From CAYNVQ01 sp964400735 (GTDB lineage: Bacteria > Acidobacteriota > Aminicenantia > Aminicenantales > Aminicenantaceae), in NCBI GenBank assembly GCA_964400735.1, contig CAYNVQ010000001.1:248001-312000 (forward strand): a stretch of 64,000 bases of DNA. The letters are read 5' to 3'. Positions 16,884 through 26,456 of this stretch are shown piece after piece. The notes beneath the pieces were generated by a model. The model was not told where the DNA came from. It made no database searches and saw nothing but the letters and a program-made list of their open reading frames with translations. Numbering within the stretch: position 1 is the first letter of the stretch; every line of letters begins with the position of its first letter. Both the position numbers and the translations under genes were made by a program.

Positions 16884-18269
16884 ATGATGGATAAAGATGC
16901 GGTCCTTTCAGGGTTGATTCAAGAGTATCAAAAAACTCACAAAAAGTCAGGAGAATTCTTCGCCAGAGCCAATCGATTCCTTATCCGAGGTGGGAGTCAT
17001 AATCTTAGGTTGTTTTCGCCTTATCCTTTCTATGATGTCCGCTCGCAAGGATCGAAAGTGACTGATGTCGACGGAAATACTTACGTGGATTTCTGGCAGG
17101 GACATTTCGCCAATATTTTGGGGCACAATCCAAAATTTGTTCTTGATGCCCTCGTTGAATACTACAAAGATAGCCTGGGATTAGCCACAGGATTCCCCAG
17201 TACTTTCCAATCGGAGCTGGCAAAGCTTCTCCTCTCAAGATTTTCTACAGACAAGATCCGTTTCACTACGAGTGGAACCCTTTCCACCATGTATGCCGTT
17301 ATGCTCGCCAAGGCAAAAACAAGAAGAGACCTGGTAATGAAAATAGGAGGTGGATGGCATGGTGCGCAGCCCTATGCTTTAAAGGGAATCTCGGAATACG
17401 ATCAGGGCTTCAACAAGGTTGAATCAGCGGGTCTTCCGGTCGATACGAGTGAAATGATTATCGTCGGCCGTTTCAACGATCAGGATGACCTGGAGGAAAA
17501 ATTCAGGGTTTACGGAGATCGGATTTCCTGTCTTTTAATGGAGCCGTTTATCGGAGCTGGTGGTTTTATATTCGGGGATAAACCATTCATTCTGAAGGCT
17601 AGAGAATTGACTCAAAAATACGGTGCTTTGCTCGTGCTCGATGAGGTCGTTTCAGGATTTCGTTTTCATCCCGGCGCTCTTCATAGTCTCTACGGTGTGC
17701 AACCGGATCTGGCCGTTTTCGGAAAAGCTATCGGAGGCGGAATGCCCCTCAGTGCAGTTGCAGGAAAGAATGAAGTGATGGAGCTATGCGGGACCGAGGC
17801 AAAAAAAGAAGAACGGGTGAAGTTCGAAGGGGGAACCTTCTCGGCTCACCCTTCTTCCTTGGTGGCTGGACTGGCATTTGTCAAATATTTAATTGCTAAT
17901 GGAGAGAAAATCTATCCTCGTATAGGCGAGTATGGGGAAACTGTTCGGCAGGAAATCGAGAAAATCTTCAGGGCGTATGGATTCAATGTGAGGTGTACGG
18001 GAGATGGTCTTCCGGTAGCTCACCACAGCTCGATTGTGGGGGTTCATTTCCTTCGAGGAGATTGCAACAAGGTGGAATCCCCTGAACAGGTCTGGAATCC
18101 CAGGATTTGTGATATCGAGATGAGAGAAAAAATCTTCAAATTGGCCATGATCCAGGAAGGCTTCAATGTATTTCATGGTTTTGGGGCTATTTCATTTGCG
18201 CATTCGAAGCAGGAGATACAGGCAGCGTTGGATGCGGTAGAAAGAATCGCAAAAAAATGGAAGACTTAA
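16884..18269 (+). CDS. Class III PLP-dependent aminotransferase
   Basis: The 461-residue protein is a fold type I, class III PLP enzyme, related to glutamate-1-semialdehyde aminomutase and acetylornithine-type aminotransferases. It shows YVDFWQGHFANILGHN, a substrate-loop TSGTLSTMYAVMLAKAKT, LVLDEVVSGFRFHPGAL with the PLP-ring Asp, and the Schiff-base lysine in FGKAIGGGMPLSAVAG. The start ATG at 16884 has GAGGG before it; ATG 16887 is in the same frame. It lies 37 bases before a 2,4-diaminopentanoate dehydrogenase-like gene and is probably co-transcribed with it. Haem-pathway neighbours are absent, so a role as HemL is unlikely. The substrate is unknown; a diamino or amino acid is a fair guess. 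Confidence 0.85.
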   Translation: MMDKDAVLSGLIQEYQKTHKKSGEFFARANRFLIRGGSHNLRLFSPYPFYDVRSQGSKVTDVDGNTYVDFWQGHFANILGHNPKFVLDALVEYYKDSLGLATGFPSTFQSELAKLLLSRFSTDKIRFTTSGTLSTMYAVMLAKAKTRRDLVMKIGGGWHGAQPYALKGISEYDQGFNKVESAGLPVDTSEMIIVGRFNDQDDLEEKFRVYGDRISCLLMEPFIGAGGFIFGDKPFILKARELTQKYGALLVLDEVVSGFRFHPGALHSLYGVQPDLAVFGKAIGGGMPLSAVAGKNEVMELCGTEAKKEERVKFEGGTFSAHPSSLVAGLAFVKYLIANGEKIYPRIGEYGETVRQEIEKIFRAYGFNVRCTGDGLPVAHHSSIVGVHFLRGDCNKVESPEQVWNPRICDIEMREKIFKLAMIQEGFNVFHGFGAISFAHSKQEIQAALDAVERIAKKWKT

Positions 18270-18306
18270 ACCAACGATCGGTAATCTGGTTAGGAGGTTA
18301 GACCTT

Positions 18307-19311
18307 ATGGAACCAAGGAAAATCGTGATTTTTGGATGTGGTGTCATGGGGTGCAAGGTGGCCGAAGCCTTGTCTACCAAAAAAAGTTTTGCCATTGTCG
18401 GAGCGATAGATGTCGCTCCTGAACTGGTTGGAAAAGATCTGGGATCGATGCTCGAAGACAAAAAACCACTGGGGATCCCTATTCATAGTAGTCCCGATCA
18501 GATATTTCAATCGATCGACGCAGATGCTGTTGTGCTCACCACAACGTCTCACTTGAAAGATGTTTTTCCCCAAATCAACCAGTGCATCCAAGCAGGCCTC
18601 AATGTTATTTCGACGTGTGAAGAGCTTTCTTATCCTCTGAAACGTGAACCGGGATTATCCCGGGAAATAGATCGATTGGCCAAAGATAAGGGAGTGACCG
18701 TCGTGGGCACGGGAATCAATCCAGGTTTTTTAATGGATACTCTCCCCCTGGTGCTGACAGCTCCGTGTCTGAAAATTCATTCCATTCAAGTTATTCGGAT
18801 GATGGATTCTTCAAAAAGACGCACGCCTTTCCAAAAAAAAATCGGCACCGGTTTGTCCCCCGAAGAATTCAGGGATAAAATCGACAAGAAGCTGATCACG
18901 GGCCATGTCGGATTGCTTGAATCGATACATATGATTGCCGATGGACTGGGCTGGAACCTGGATGAGGCCATCGAGCTTCCTCCCCAGCCGGTGATTGCTG
19001 AGAGAGAAGTCGAGAGCGGATTAGGCAAAGTCAGGGCTGGAAATGCCATCGGCTTAGTCAGCGTTGCCTATGCCATGATTCGAGACAAAAAGGTCATATC
19101 CCTCGAGTTCAACGCCCACGCAGGGGTGACAGAAGAGTACGATGAGATTATTATTGAAGGAGTTCCCAGCTTTAGAGAAAGGATTATCGGAGGAATTCAC
19201 GGAGACATCGGAACCGTAGCTGTAACTATTAACACGATCCCCAGAGCCATTGAGGCTCAAGCAGGGCTGATCCTGATGAAGGACCTCCCTCCAATTATAG
19301 CCACCTCCTGA
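18307..19311 (+). CDS. 2,4-diaminopentanoate dehydrogenase-like NAD(P)-dependent amine dehydrogenase
   Basis: The 334-residue protein begins with a Rossmann fold like that of DapB (KIVIFGCGVMGCKVAEAL), then ADAVVLTTTSHLKDV and NVISTCEELSYPL. The segment VVGTGINPGFLMDTLPLVL is typical of the family that includes clostridial 2,4-diaminopentanoate dehydrogenase (Ord). That enzyme oxidatively deaminates a 4-amino group in ornithine breakdown. None of the other ornithine-degradation genes (OraS/OraE, OrtA/OrtB) is in the window, so the true substrate is open. The ATG at 18307 follows a ribosome site in TTAGGAGGTTAGACC. Its partner aminotransferase immediately upstream suggests a two-step amino/keto interconversion. 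Confidence 0.75.
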   Translation: MEPRKIVIFGCGVMGCKVAEALSTKKSFAIVGAIDVAPELVGKDLGSMLEDKKPLGIPIHSSPDQIFQSIDADAVVLTTTSHLKDVFPQINQCIQAGLNVISTCEELSYPLKREPGLSREIDRLAKDKGVTVVGTGINPGFLMDTLPLVLTAPCLKIHSIQVIRMMDSSKRRTPFQKKIGTGLSPEEFRDKIDKKLITGHVGLLESIHMIADGLGWNLDEAIELPPQPVIAEREVESGLGKVRAGNAIGLVSVAYAMIRDKKVISLEFNAHAGVTEEYDEIIIEGVPSFRERIIGGIHGDIGTVAVTINTIPRAIEAQAGLILMKDLPPIIATS

Positions 19312-19344
19312 ACGGTAGGTCTAAGCGATACCGAACACATGAAA

Positions 19345-19373
19345 TTGACAATCTTTCCTTTTTGTGCTAAAAA
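19345..19373 (+). promoter_or_regulatory. Promoter of the tRNA-Leu gene
   Basis: A perfect TTGACA (19345-19350) is followed after 17 bases by TAAAAA (19368-19373), with an extended -10 TGC directly before it (19365-19367). Transcription would begin near 19380, about 43 bases before the mature tRNA end. Confidence 0.5.
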
Positions 19374-19422
19374 AATATCTAATCCAAGCCTTCGATCCAA
19401 TAAATCTTGTCTAAAACCATAA

Positions 19423-19507
19423 GGGCAGGTGGCGAAATTGGCATACGCGCTAGGCTTAGGACCTAGTTCCTGTTGAGGGAGTGCGGGTTCGAGTCCCGCT
19501 CTGCCCA
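19423..19507 (+). tRNA. tRNA-Leu (anticodon UAG)
   Basis: The acceptor arms GGGCAGG and TCTGCCC pair over seven positions with one G-U. The anticodon stem CTAGG/CCTAG encloses the loop CTTAGGA, giving anticodon TAG at 19457-19459, which reads CUN leucine codons. The T arm is GCGGG-TTCGAGT-CCCGC. A long variable arm makes it a class II tRNA of 85 bases including the discriminator A. The 3' CCA is not encoded (the DNA continues ATT), so CCA must be added after transcription. Confidence 0.96.
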
Positions 19508-19554
19508 TTATTCCATTATAAAACATTATTTGAATGTTCTAGGCAGTCTAAAGC

Positions 19555-20802
19555 ATGAAAAAGATAAGTGAAACCAAGATCGAAATCGAAATAGAGATCC
19601 CTCTTTCTGAGGTGACAGAGGAGCTCGATCGCGTGGTCTCTCAGTATGCCTCAAGGGCCAAGGTGCGAGGATTCCGTCCAGGGAAAACTCCTAAAAATAT
19701 AGTCAGACGTATGTATTCTTCCGAAATCGAGGAGGCAGTTATCAATGCACTGGTACCTAAAACTCTTAACAAAAAGCTTCAAAAGGAAAAAATTGCGCCT
19801 GCCAGCCGTCCGCTAATAACCGAACTCCGTTTTAACGAAAACGAACCCATCCATTTTAAGGCCCAAATAGAAATATGGCCCGACATTCATCTTCCTGAAT
19901 ATAAGAACATCAAAGTGGAGAAAAAGAATTTCACAATAACAGATAAAGAAGTTCAGGAATCCCTTGAAGATCTCCGGACTAAATCAGCCCAGTATGTTCC
20001 CATAGAGAGCAGAGGAGTAAAAGATGGAGATTATGTGGTGGCAGAAATCAAGGGCTTGGACGTCAAGACGAAAAGATTCCTTCCTACGGAAAAGGTCGTT
20101 ATCCTCGCCGGGCACGCAGAAAACGAAGATGTGATAAACAAAAAAATTTTAGGGATGAAGCCGGGAGAGATGACTCACTTCACTATCGATTACAAAGCAG
20201 ATCACGTAAGCAAAAAGTTAGCCGGGCGAAAAATTGAGTATGATTTAAGAGTTGAGGCCATAAAGGAAAAAAGCCTCCCGGATATCGATGATGATTTTGC
20301 CAAAGACCTCGGAGATTACAAAAATCTGAATGATCTGAAGACTAAAATAAAGGAACAGATCAAAGAGTCTAAAGAGGCAGTGCAGAGAAGAGAGATGGCA
20401 GAAGAGATCATTCAGAAATTATCCGATCAAATGGCCTTGGAGTTGCCCGAGTCTGTGGTCGAACAGGAGCAGAACGCCCTGCTAAACCGTCATTTATCAG
20501 GCCTTCCCCAGAAAAAGCTGTCGAAGGAAGATTTTGATGCCTTGAAGAATGACATACGCAAAAGGGCTATCGATAATGTCAGGAATCATTTGATTCTCAA
20601 CAAGATAGCTCAGGATGAAGGACTTGAAGTATCTGAGGAGGAGGTAACGGAGGAGATGAAGGCTATCGCTAAAGCGAATAATGTTCCCCTGACCAGAGTG
20701 GTCGAGACTCTTAAACAAGAAGGGAGGAAGGAGGAGCTTCGGGATAACCTGCTTCTTCGCAAGACGGTTGACTTTTTAGTCGAATCCGCTATAATAGAAT
20801 AA
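19555..20802 (+). CDS. tig: Trigger factor
   Basis: Trigger factor binds the ribosome exit tunnel and shields nascent chains; its middle domain is an FKBP-like prolyl isomerase. The 415-residue protein has the ribosome-binding signature GFRPGKTP in the N-terminal domain. An FKBP-like middle region follows (KDGDYVVAEIKGL, GMKPGEMTHFTIDY), then a long helical C-terminal chaperone domain (LPESVVEQEQNALLNRH). It is a little shorter than the usual 430-450 residues. The ATG at 19555 follows the tRNA-Leu gene by 47 bases with a weak ribosome site; tRNA and tig may share the tRNA promoter. It heads a tig-clpP-clpX-lon cluster, the common bacterial order. Confidence 0.95.
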   Translation: MKKISETKIEIEIEIPLSEVTEELDRVVSQYASRAKVRGFRPGKTPKNIVRRMYSSEIEEAVINALVPKTLNKKLQKEKIAPASRPLITELRFNENEPIHFKAQIEIWPDIHLPEYKNIKVEKKNFTITDKEVQESLEDLRTKSAQYVPIESRGVKDGDYVVAEIKGLDVKTKRFLPTEKVVILAGHAENEDVINKKILGMKPGEMTHFTIDYKADHVSKKLAGRKIEYDLRVEAIKEKSLPDIDDDFAKDLGDYKNLNDLKTKIKEQIKESKEAVQRREMAEEIIQKLSDQMALELPESVVEQEQNALLNRHLSGLPQKKLSKEDFDALKNDIRKRAIDNVRNHLILNKIAQDEGLEVSEEEVTEEMKAIAKANNVPLTRVVETLKQEGRKEELRDNLLLRKTVDFLVESAIIE

Positions 20803-20811
20803 CCAGTCCTC

Positions 20812-21408
20812 ATGGCATTAATCCCCTTTATCGTTGAACAAGAAGGAAAAAGCGAACGTGCTTATGATATATACTCGCGTTTGTTAAAAGATAACATCAT
20901 ATTTTTGAGTTCCGAAATCGATGATGATGTCGCAAACAGTGTTATCGCACAGTTGCTATATCTTGAGGCAGAAAACTCGGATAAGGGCATTTTTCTTTAC
21001 ATCAACTCACCAGGAGGAAGTATCACATCCGGATTGGCAATTTATGACACCATGCAATACATAAGCTCAGAAATAACCACCATTTGCATAGGTCAAGCTG
21101 CAAGTATGGCAGCAGTCTTACTTTCTGCGGGAACATCAGGGAAACGTTTCTCTTTGCCTAATTCCCGGGTCATTCTGCATCAGCCTTTTGGCGGATTCAA
21201 GGGGCAGGCCTCTGATATCGCTATCCAGGCAAAGGAGATACTCAGGCTGAGAGAAAATATCAGCCAAATATTGACCCAACATACAAAACAGCCAATCGAA
21301 AAAATCCAGTCAGATATCGAGAGGGATTTTATCATGACCCCCGAACAGGCAAAGGGATATGGACTGATAGACGCAATCATCACCAAGAGATCTCAGGCTA
21401 AAAGTTGA
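20812..21408 (+). CDS. clpP: ATP-dependent Clp protease proteolytic subunit
   Basis: ClpP forms the two-ring serine protease chamber fed by ClpX or ClpA. The 198-residue protein has the complete triad: Ser98 in GQAASMAAV, His123 in VILHQPFGG and Asp172 in IERDFIM. The handle region INSPGGSITSGLAIYDTM is intact. It starts at ATG 20812, nine bases after tig, without an obvious ribosome site, so it may rely on coupling. The order tig-clpP-clpX-lon is conserved across many bacteria. Confidence 0.97.
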   Translation: MALIPFIVEQEGKSERAYDIYSRLLKDNIIFLSSEIDDDVANSVIAQLLYLEAENSDKGIFLYINSPGGSITSGLAIYDTMQYISSEITTICIGQAASMAAVLLSAGTSGKRFSLPNSRVILHQPFGGFKGQASDIAIQAKEILRLRENISQILTQHTKQPIEKIQSDIERDFIMTPEQAKGYGLIDAIITKRSQAKS

Positions 21409-21454
21409 GGTTTTTGATTTATCCCCCGATTAGAAAGGATACACGAAGGAAACC

Positions 21455-22711
21455 ATGGACGATAACCAACAACAAGATGTAAACAGCCAAGCCAGCTGTA
21501 GTTTCTGTCATCGCCAACAGACACAGATAAAACAACTCATCGCAGGTCCTGGAAATGTATATATCTGCGATAGCTGTATCGAAGTGGCTCACTCGATCCT
21601 TTTTGCGGATAGAAACAAAAAGACAGAGGACTTCCATGATTTAGCACAATGGACTCCTTTGAGGATTAAGAAAGCTCTAGATGAATATGTTATCGGGCAG
21701 GAAGAAGCGAAAAAAAAGATTTCCGTCGCCGTCTACAATCATTACAAAAAGATCCTTTTCAAGGATAAGTTGGATGGATTGGAGCTGGCAAAAAGTAATA
21801 TTCTTCTCATTGGTCCCACAGGCACAGGTAAGACTCTGATGGCCGAATCCCTGGCAAAAATACTCTCCGTGCCCTTCGCCATCGCGGATGCAACAACTTT
21901 GACAGAAGCAGGTTATGTCGGCGAAGATGTTGAAAATATCATCCTCAGACTTTTGCATGCCTCGAATGGTGATATCAAAAGAGCCCAAACAGGCATTGTC
22001 TACATCGATGAAATCGATAAAATAAGCCGAAAAAGCGAAAGCCCGTCTATCACAAGGGACGTCTCTGGTGAGGGAGTCCAGCAGGCTCTTCTAAAACTTA
22101 TCGAAGGAACTGTAGCCAACGTCCCGCCTCATGGAGGAAGAAAACATCCCCACGAGGATTTCATTAAGGTCGATACAACCGATATACTCTTCCTGTGCGG
22201 GGGAACCTTCGTAGGACTTGATAAGATCATCTCAACGAGAATAGGGAAGTCTTCTGTCGGCTTCCAATCAGATTTCAGCCGTAACAAGATCAAATCTCTT
22301 GAATCGATTTATTCAGAGCTCATTCCCCAAGATCTGATAAAATACGGTCTCATTCCCGAATTAGTGGGAAGGGTTCCGGTAATCGCCACTTTTTCAAATT
22401 TGGACCTCAAAGAACTCGTGCGTATTTTGATTAAACCCAAGAATGCTCTTATAAAACAGTACCAAAAGCTCTTTGAGCTGGAAGGGCTCTCGCTCGATTT
22501 CACCAAAGAGGCTCTCAATTTAATCGCTACAAAGAGCATAGAAAAGAAACTCGGAGCAAGGGGATTGAGACACATTATCGAAAGTTTGATGCTCGATATC
22601 ATGTTCAATCTGCCATCTTTGAGAAGTGGGAAAACCGTGAAAATCACCAAGAAGATGGTGGGAAAAAAAGAGCTAGATTTTAAAAGCTTTCAACAGGCTG
22701 TCGGAGTTTAA
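21455..22711 (+). CDS. clpX: ClpX ATPase, unfoldase subunit of ClpXP
   Basis: ClpX recognises and unfolds substrates for ClpP. The 418-residue protein has the N-terminal zinc domain (Cys15, Cys18, Cys38, Cys41), Walker A GPTGTGKT, Walker B IVYIDEIDKI and the central pore-loop region GYVGEDVENI. The RKH-like stretch GGRKHPHEDFI and sensor-2 GARGLRHIIES are also present. The ATG at 21455 follows AAGGAAACC. The ClpP-binding IGF-type loop lies in the region before EDFIK..; I could not pin a clear IGF, the nearest being RIGKSSVGF. It ends two bases before lon. Confidence 0.96.
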   Translation: MDDNQQQDVNSQASCSFCHRQQTQIKQLIAGPGNVYICDSCIEVAHSILFADRNKKTEDFHDLAQWTPLRIKKALDEYVIGQEEAKKKISVAVYNHYKKILFKDKLDGLELAKSNILLIGPTGTGKTLMAESLAKILSVPFAIADATTLTEAGYVGEDVENIILRLLHASNGDIKRAQTGIVYIDEIDKISRKSESPSITRDVSGEGVQQALLKLIEGTVANVPPHGGRKHPHEDFIKVDTTDILFLCGGTFVGLDKIISTRIGKSSVGFQSDFSRNKIKSLESIYSELIPQDLIKYGLIPELVGRVPVIATFSNLDLKELVRILIKPKNALIKQYQKLFELEGLSLDFTKEALNLIATKSIEKKLGARGLRHIIESLMLDIMFNLPSLRSGKTVKITKKMVGKKELDFKSFQQAVGV

Positions 22712-22713
22712 GT

Positions 22714-25125
22714 ATGGATACCACCAATAATTCTGAAGTTATCTCCAACGTTCCTTTGATTCCGCTGAGGGACCTTGTTATTTTTCCTTCCACCCTTGTC
22801 CCGTTCATCATTGGACGTCCCTCTTCCATTCAGGCATTGGAAAGAGCGACAGAAAAGGATAAAATGCTCTTTCTCTCGGCCCAGATCAATCCCTCCCTTG
22901 ACAATCCCCATCAGCGGGATATCCATTCGATGGGAGTTCTATCGAAGATCATTCGTGCTGTCAAAATGGATGATAACAACATCAAAGTGATCGTAGAGGG
23001 AAAAAAAAGAGCCCGTATCGTCGAATATCTCAGCACCTATCCTTTTTATCAGGTTTTGGTAAAAGAGGTGAGAGAGGTCGAAAGTGATAGCCCAGAAATC
23101 AGAGAATCTCTCAGGCGGATTCTCTCGCTATTCGAAGATTATCTCAGGTTGAGCCAGAACGCCAATTATGAGTCCATCATACCAGCCCTTAAGGATAACA
23201 GCCCCGATAGAATCTCTGACATCATCGCTTCCCATATGCATTTGCCGCTGGAAGAAAAGCAAAATCTTCTTGAAACTATCAACAGCCATGAGCGATTGCG
23301 CAGATTGAATTTCGTTCTGGAGAATGAGTTGCTTAAGATTCATTCCAAATTAGGGAAGGATGGCAAACGCTCTCCACGAAGGAAAATCTCATACCGGGAC
23401 CCCAAACAAAAAATCTTTCCCCCAGGATTGAGTGCTCGTAAAGAAGACCAACCCAATGAGATAGAGGAATTGAGAAAAAAGGTAGATCAGGCCGATATGC
23501 CCAAAGACGCGGAAGAGAAAGCCCTCAAAGAAATCGAACGCTTGGAGGCAATGCCTCCCATGTCTGCCGAAGCGACAGTCTGCCGCAACTATTTGGATTG
23601 GCTTATTTCCCTGCCCTGGAACAAAAAATCTAGGGAAAAAAGAGATATCGAAGGAGCCAAAAAGATATTGGATGATGATCATCACGGCCTGACAAAGGTC
23701 AAAGAAAGGATCCTTGAATATCTCTCCATCCGCCAGTTAGTCAAGAATCCAAAAGGTGTGATTTTAGGATTGATTGGTCCCCCTGGTGTAGGGAAGAGTT
23801 CGCTCGGAAAATCTATCGCCCGGGCAACCGGTAGAAAATTTGTGCGTCTATCTCTCGGAGGGGTAAGGGACGAGGCTGAAATAAGGGGGCATCGGCGAAC
23901 CTATATTGGCGCCTATCCTGGACGAATCATCCAGATGATCAAGAGGGCGGGAACCAAAAATCCGGTTTTTTTACTGGATGAAGTGGACAAGATGAGCATG
24001 GATTTCAGGGGAGATCCTGCCTCCGCGCTTATGGAAGTGCTGGACCCTGAACAGAATAGCACCTTTCTCGACCATTATATCGACACCGATTTCGATCTCT
24101 CACAGGTAATGTTTATAGTAACGGCCAATATGCAAGAGCCTATTCCCAGGCCGCTCCAAGATCGGATGGAGATGGTCCGGATTCCCGGTTACACCGAATA
24201 CGAGAAACTCCAGATTGCCAAGCATTTTCTCCTCCCCAAGCAAAAAAAGGCCCACGGTCTACGGGATTCCATGCTCAAGATCTCGGATAAGGCTCTGCAA
24301 AAAATTATTCGTGAATACACAAGAGAAGCGGGGGTCAGAAATTTAGAGCGGGAACTCACATCCATTTGCCGCAAAGTGGTTAAGAAGGTCGTCTCTAAAG
24401 GGAAGGATCATGTCGAGAGGGTCACTCCGAAAACCCTCGAAAAATTTCTCGGTATTCCCAGATTCAGGCGCTCAGAGATCGATAAAAAAGATGAAATCGG
24501 AGCGGCGGTCGGGATGGCATGGACAGAATTCGGCGGGGAACTTCTCACCTTTGAAGTCACCAAAGTTCACGGAAAAGGAAATTTTACCCTAACCGGTCAA
24601 TTGGGAGAAATCATGCAAGAATCGGCTCAGGCTGCCTTCAGCTACGTGCGAAGCAAGATGTACGAATGGAATATAGCCAGAGATCTCCACAAAAATTTTG
24701 ATATCCATATTCATGTTCCTGAAGGTGCCACTCCCAAGGAAGGTCCTTCGGCCGGAATCACGATAGCCACTTCGATCATATCTTTGCTGACAGATATCCC
24801 GGTTTCTAAAAAAGTGGCCATGAGTGGCGAGATCACCTTGAAAGGAAAAGTCTTGCCCGTTGGTGGCATAAAGGAAAAATTGCTGGCCGCTCACAGAGAG
24901 GGGATAAAGGTGGCCGTAATTCCCCAAGACAACAGACCCGATCTCAAGGACATGCCCAAAAATGTTAAAGATGATCTGAAAATTCATTTTGTTGAAACTA
25001 TGGACGAGGTTCTGAAGATCGCATTGGTAAGAGAACTTCCTAAGGATGGCAAAAAAGATAAAATGGATGTTTCATCCAAGGTGGCCAAGGAGGAGGAACC
25101 ACAAGAGCCGCCTTTGACACACTGA
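22714..25125 (+). CDS. lon: Lon ATP-dependent protease
   Basis: Lon degrades damaged and regulatory proteins in the cytoplasm. The 803-residue protein is complete. It has an N-terminal substrate domain starting VPLIPLRDLVIFPSTLVPF, AAA+ Walker A GPPGVGKSS and Walker B FLLDEVDKM, and a protease domain with the catalytic Ser679 (EGPSAGIT) and Lys722 (GGIKEKLLAA). The ATG comes two bases after clpX, so the two are translationally linked. The C-terminal tail (about 25 residues, KKDKMDVSSKVAKEEEPQ) is charged and dispensable-looking. There is no unusual domain. Confidence 0.97.
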   Translation: MDTTNNSEVISNVPLIPLRDLVIFPSTLVPFIIGRPSSIQALERATEKDKMLFLSAQINPSLDNPHQRDIHSMGVLSKIIRAVKMDDNNIKVIVEGKKRARIVEYLSTYPFYQVLVKEVREVESDSPEIRESLRRILSLFEDYLRLSQNANYESIIPALKDNSPDRISDIIASHMHLPLEEKQNLLETINSHERLRRLNFVLENELLKIHSKLGKDGKRSPRRKISYRDPKQKIFPPGLSARKEDQPNEIEELRKKVDQADMPKDAEEKALKEIERLEAMPPMSAEATVCRNYLDWLISLPWNKKSREKRDIEGAKKILDDDHHGLTKVKERILEYLSIRQLVKNPKGVILGLIGPPGVGKSSLGKSIARATGRKFVRLSLGGVRDEAEIRGHRRTYIGAYPGRIIQMIKRAGTKNPVFLLDEVDKMSMDFRGDPASALMEVLDPEQNSTFLDHYIDTDFDLSQVMFIVTANMQEPIPRPLQDRMEMVRIPGYTEYEKLQIAKHFLLPKQKKAHGLRDSMLKISDKALQKIIREYTREAGVRNLERELTSICRKVVKKVVSKGKDHVERVTPKTLEKFLGIPRFRRSEIDKKDEIGAAVGMAWTEFGGELLTFEVTKVHGKGNFTLTGQLGEIMQESAQAAFSYVRSKMYEWNIARDLHKNFDIHIHVPEGATPKEGPSAGITIATSIISLLTDIPVSKKVAMSGEITLKGKVLPVGGIKEKLLAAHREGIKVAVIPQDNRPDLKDMPKNVKDDLKIHFVETMDEVLKIALVRELPKDGKKDKMDVSSKVAKEEEPQEPPLTH

Positions 25126-25175
25126 TAACACAGGATTTTATAACTTACACTAATTCTCGCAAAAGAGGTATAAAA

Positions 25176-26456
25176 ATGAAAGAGTTCAATTTGGCTGAAA
25201 TGGAAGAAAAAAAATTGGAAGAACTTTATAGTATCGCTGCAGAAACGGGCTTAACGAAGAAAGACATCGAACATTCGAAAAAGCAGAATCTTATCTTCAA
25301 AATCTTAGAGGCCCAAGCAAAGAAGAATGGATTGCTTTTCTCCGAAGGCGTTCTGGAGTGTTTGGATGATGGATTCGGATTCCTCAGGGCTCCGGAGTTC
25401 AGCTATCTTCCCAGTCAGGATGATATCTATGTTTCCCCTTCGCAAATCAGAAAATTTCAGCTTCGCACTGGAGATACTATCTCGGGCATAGTAAGACCCC
25501 CAAAAGAGGGAGAAAAATATTTTGCCTTGATCAAGATAGAAGCCATTAACTTTGCCCATCCGGATGTTGTTCTCAAATCCAGAAGAAACATTCAATTCGA
25601 AAGCCTTACCCCTCTCTATCCATTCGAGAAAATTAAACTTGAAGATGGGAATGGGAAAAATCTGAACGCAAGGGTGATGGATATGTTGACTCCCATCGGA
25701 AAAGGTCAGAGAGGTTTGATCGTCTCTCCTCCAAGGGCAGGAAAGACGACTCTGCTCAAAACGATCGCTAAATCTATCGAGAAAAACCACCCTGAAGTCT
25801 TTTTGATCGTTCTGTTGGTGGCGGAAAGGCCAGAAGAAGTGACTGACTTCCAGAGGACAGTTCAAGGCGAAGTTGTTGCCTCAACTTTCGATGAACCCCC
25901 GGCACGTAATGCTCAAGTGGCCAACATTGTCCTGGAAAAAGCCAAACGTCTCGTCGAGCTCAAAAGGGATGTTGTCATTCTCTTGGACAGCATCACCCGG
26001 TTGGCTAGGGCCCATAATGCCATCATCCCTCCTTCTGGAAAGGTCCTCTCTGGAGGAATCGATGCCAATGCTCTGAATAAACCAAAGAAATTTTTCGGGT
26101 CAGCTCGAAAGATCGAAGAAGGCGGAAGCTTGACGATAATGGCGACAGCTCTGATCGATACAGGAAGCCGTATGGACGAAGTCATATTCGAAGAATTCAA
26201 AGGCACGGGAAATTTGGAAATCAATCTTGACAGGCGATTGGTGGACAAGAGACTCTTTCCCGCCATCGATATCAACCGTTCGGCTACACGAAAAGAAGAA
26301 CTTTTGATCGAGGAAAAGGATTTGAACCGCATATGGATCCTGAGGAAAGTTCTGAGTCAATTGAGCGAAGTGGAGGCCATGGAATTACTGGTCGAGAAAA
26401 TGTCAAAAACGAAAACGAACATGGATTTCCTCGATGCGATGAGCAAGGGGCTCTAA
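25176..26456 (+). CDS. rho: Transcription termination factor Rho
   Basis: Rho is the hexameric RNA helicase that ends transcription at untranslated RNA. The 426-residue protein has the N-terminal Rho domain (EEKKLEELYSIAAETGL), the cold-shock-like RNA-binding domain (GFGFLRAPEFSYLPSQDDIYVSP is the matching region), Walker A PPRAGKTTLLK, and VAERPEEVTDFQR. Also present are DSITRLARAHN and the secondary-site GSLTIMATALIDTGSRMDEV. No long acidic insertion of the actinobacterial type is present. The ATG at 25176 follows AAAAGAGGTATAAA, 50 bases after lon. An rpmE gene, often found next to rho, is absent; the following 290 bases hold no gene I can support. Confidence 0.96.
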   Translation: MKEFNLAEMEEKKLEELYSIAAETGLTKKDIEHSKKQNLIFKILEAQAKKNGLLFSEGVLECLDDGFGFLRAPEFSYLPSQDDIYVSPSQIRKFQLRTGDTISGIVRPPKEGEKYFALIKIEAINFAHPDVVLKSRRNIQFESLTPLYPFEKIKLEDGNGKNLNARVMDMLTPIGKGQRGLIVSPPRAGKTTLLKTIAKSIEKNHPEVFLIVLLVAERPEEVTDFQRTVQGEVVASTFDEPPARNAQVANIVLEKAKRLVELKRDVVILLDSITRLARAHNAIIPPSGKVLSGGIDANALNKPKKFFGSARKIEEGGSLTIMATALIDTGSRMDEVIFEEFKGTGNLEINLDRRLVDKRLFPAIDINRSATRKEELLIEEKDLNRIWILRKVLSQLSEVEAMELLVEKMSKTKTNMDFLDAMSKGL

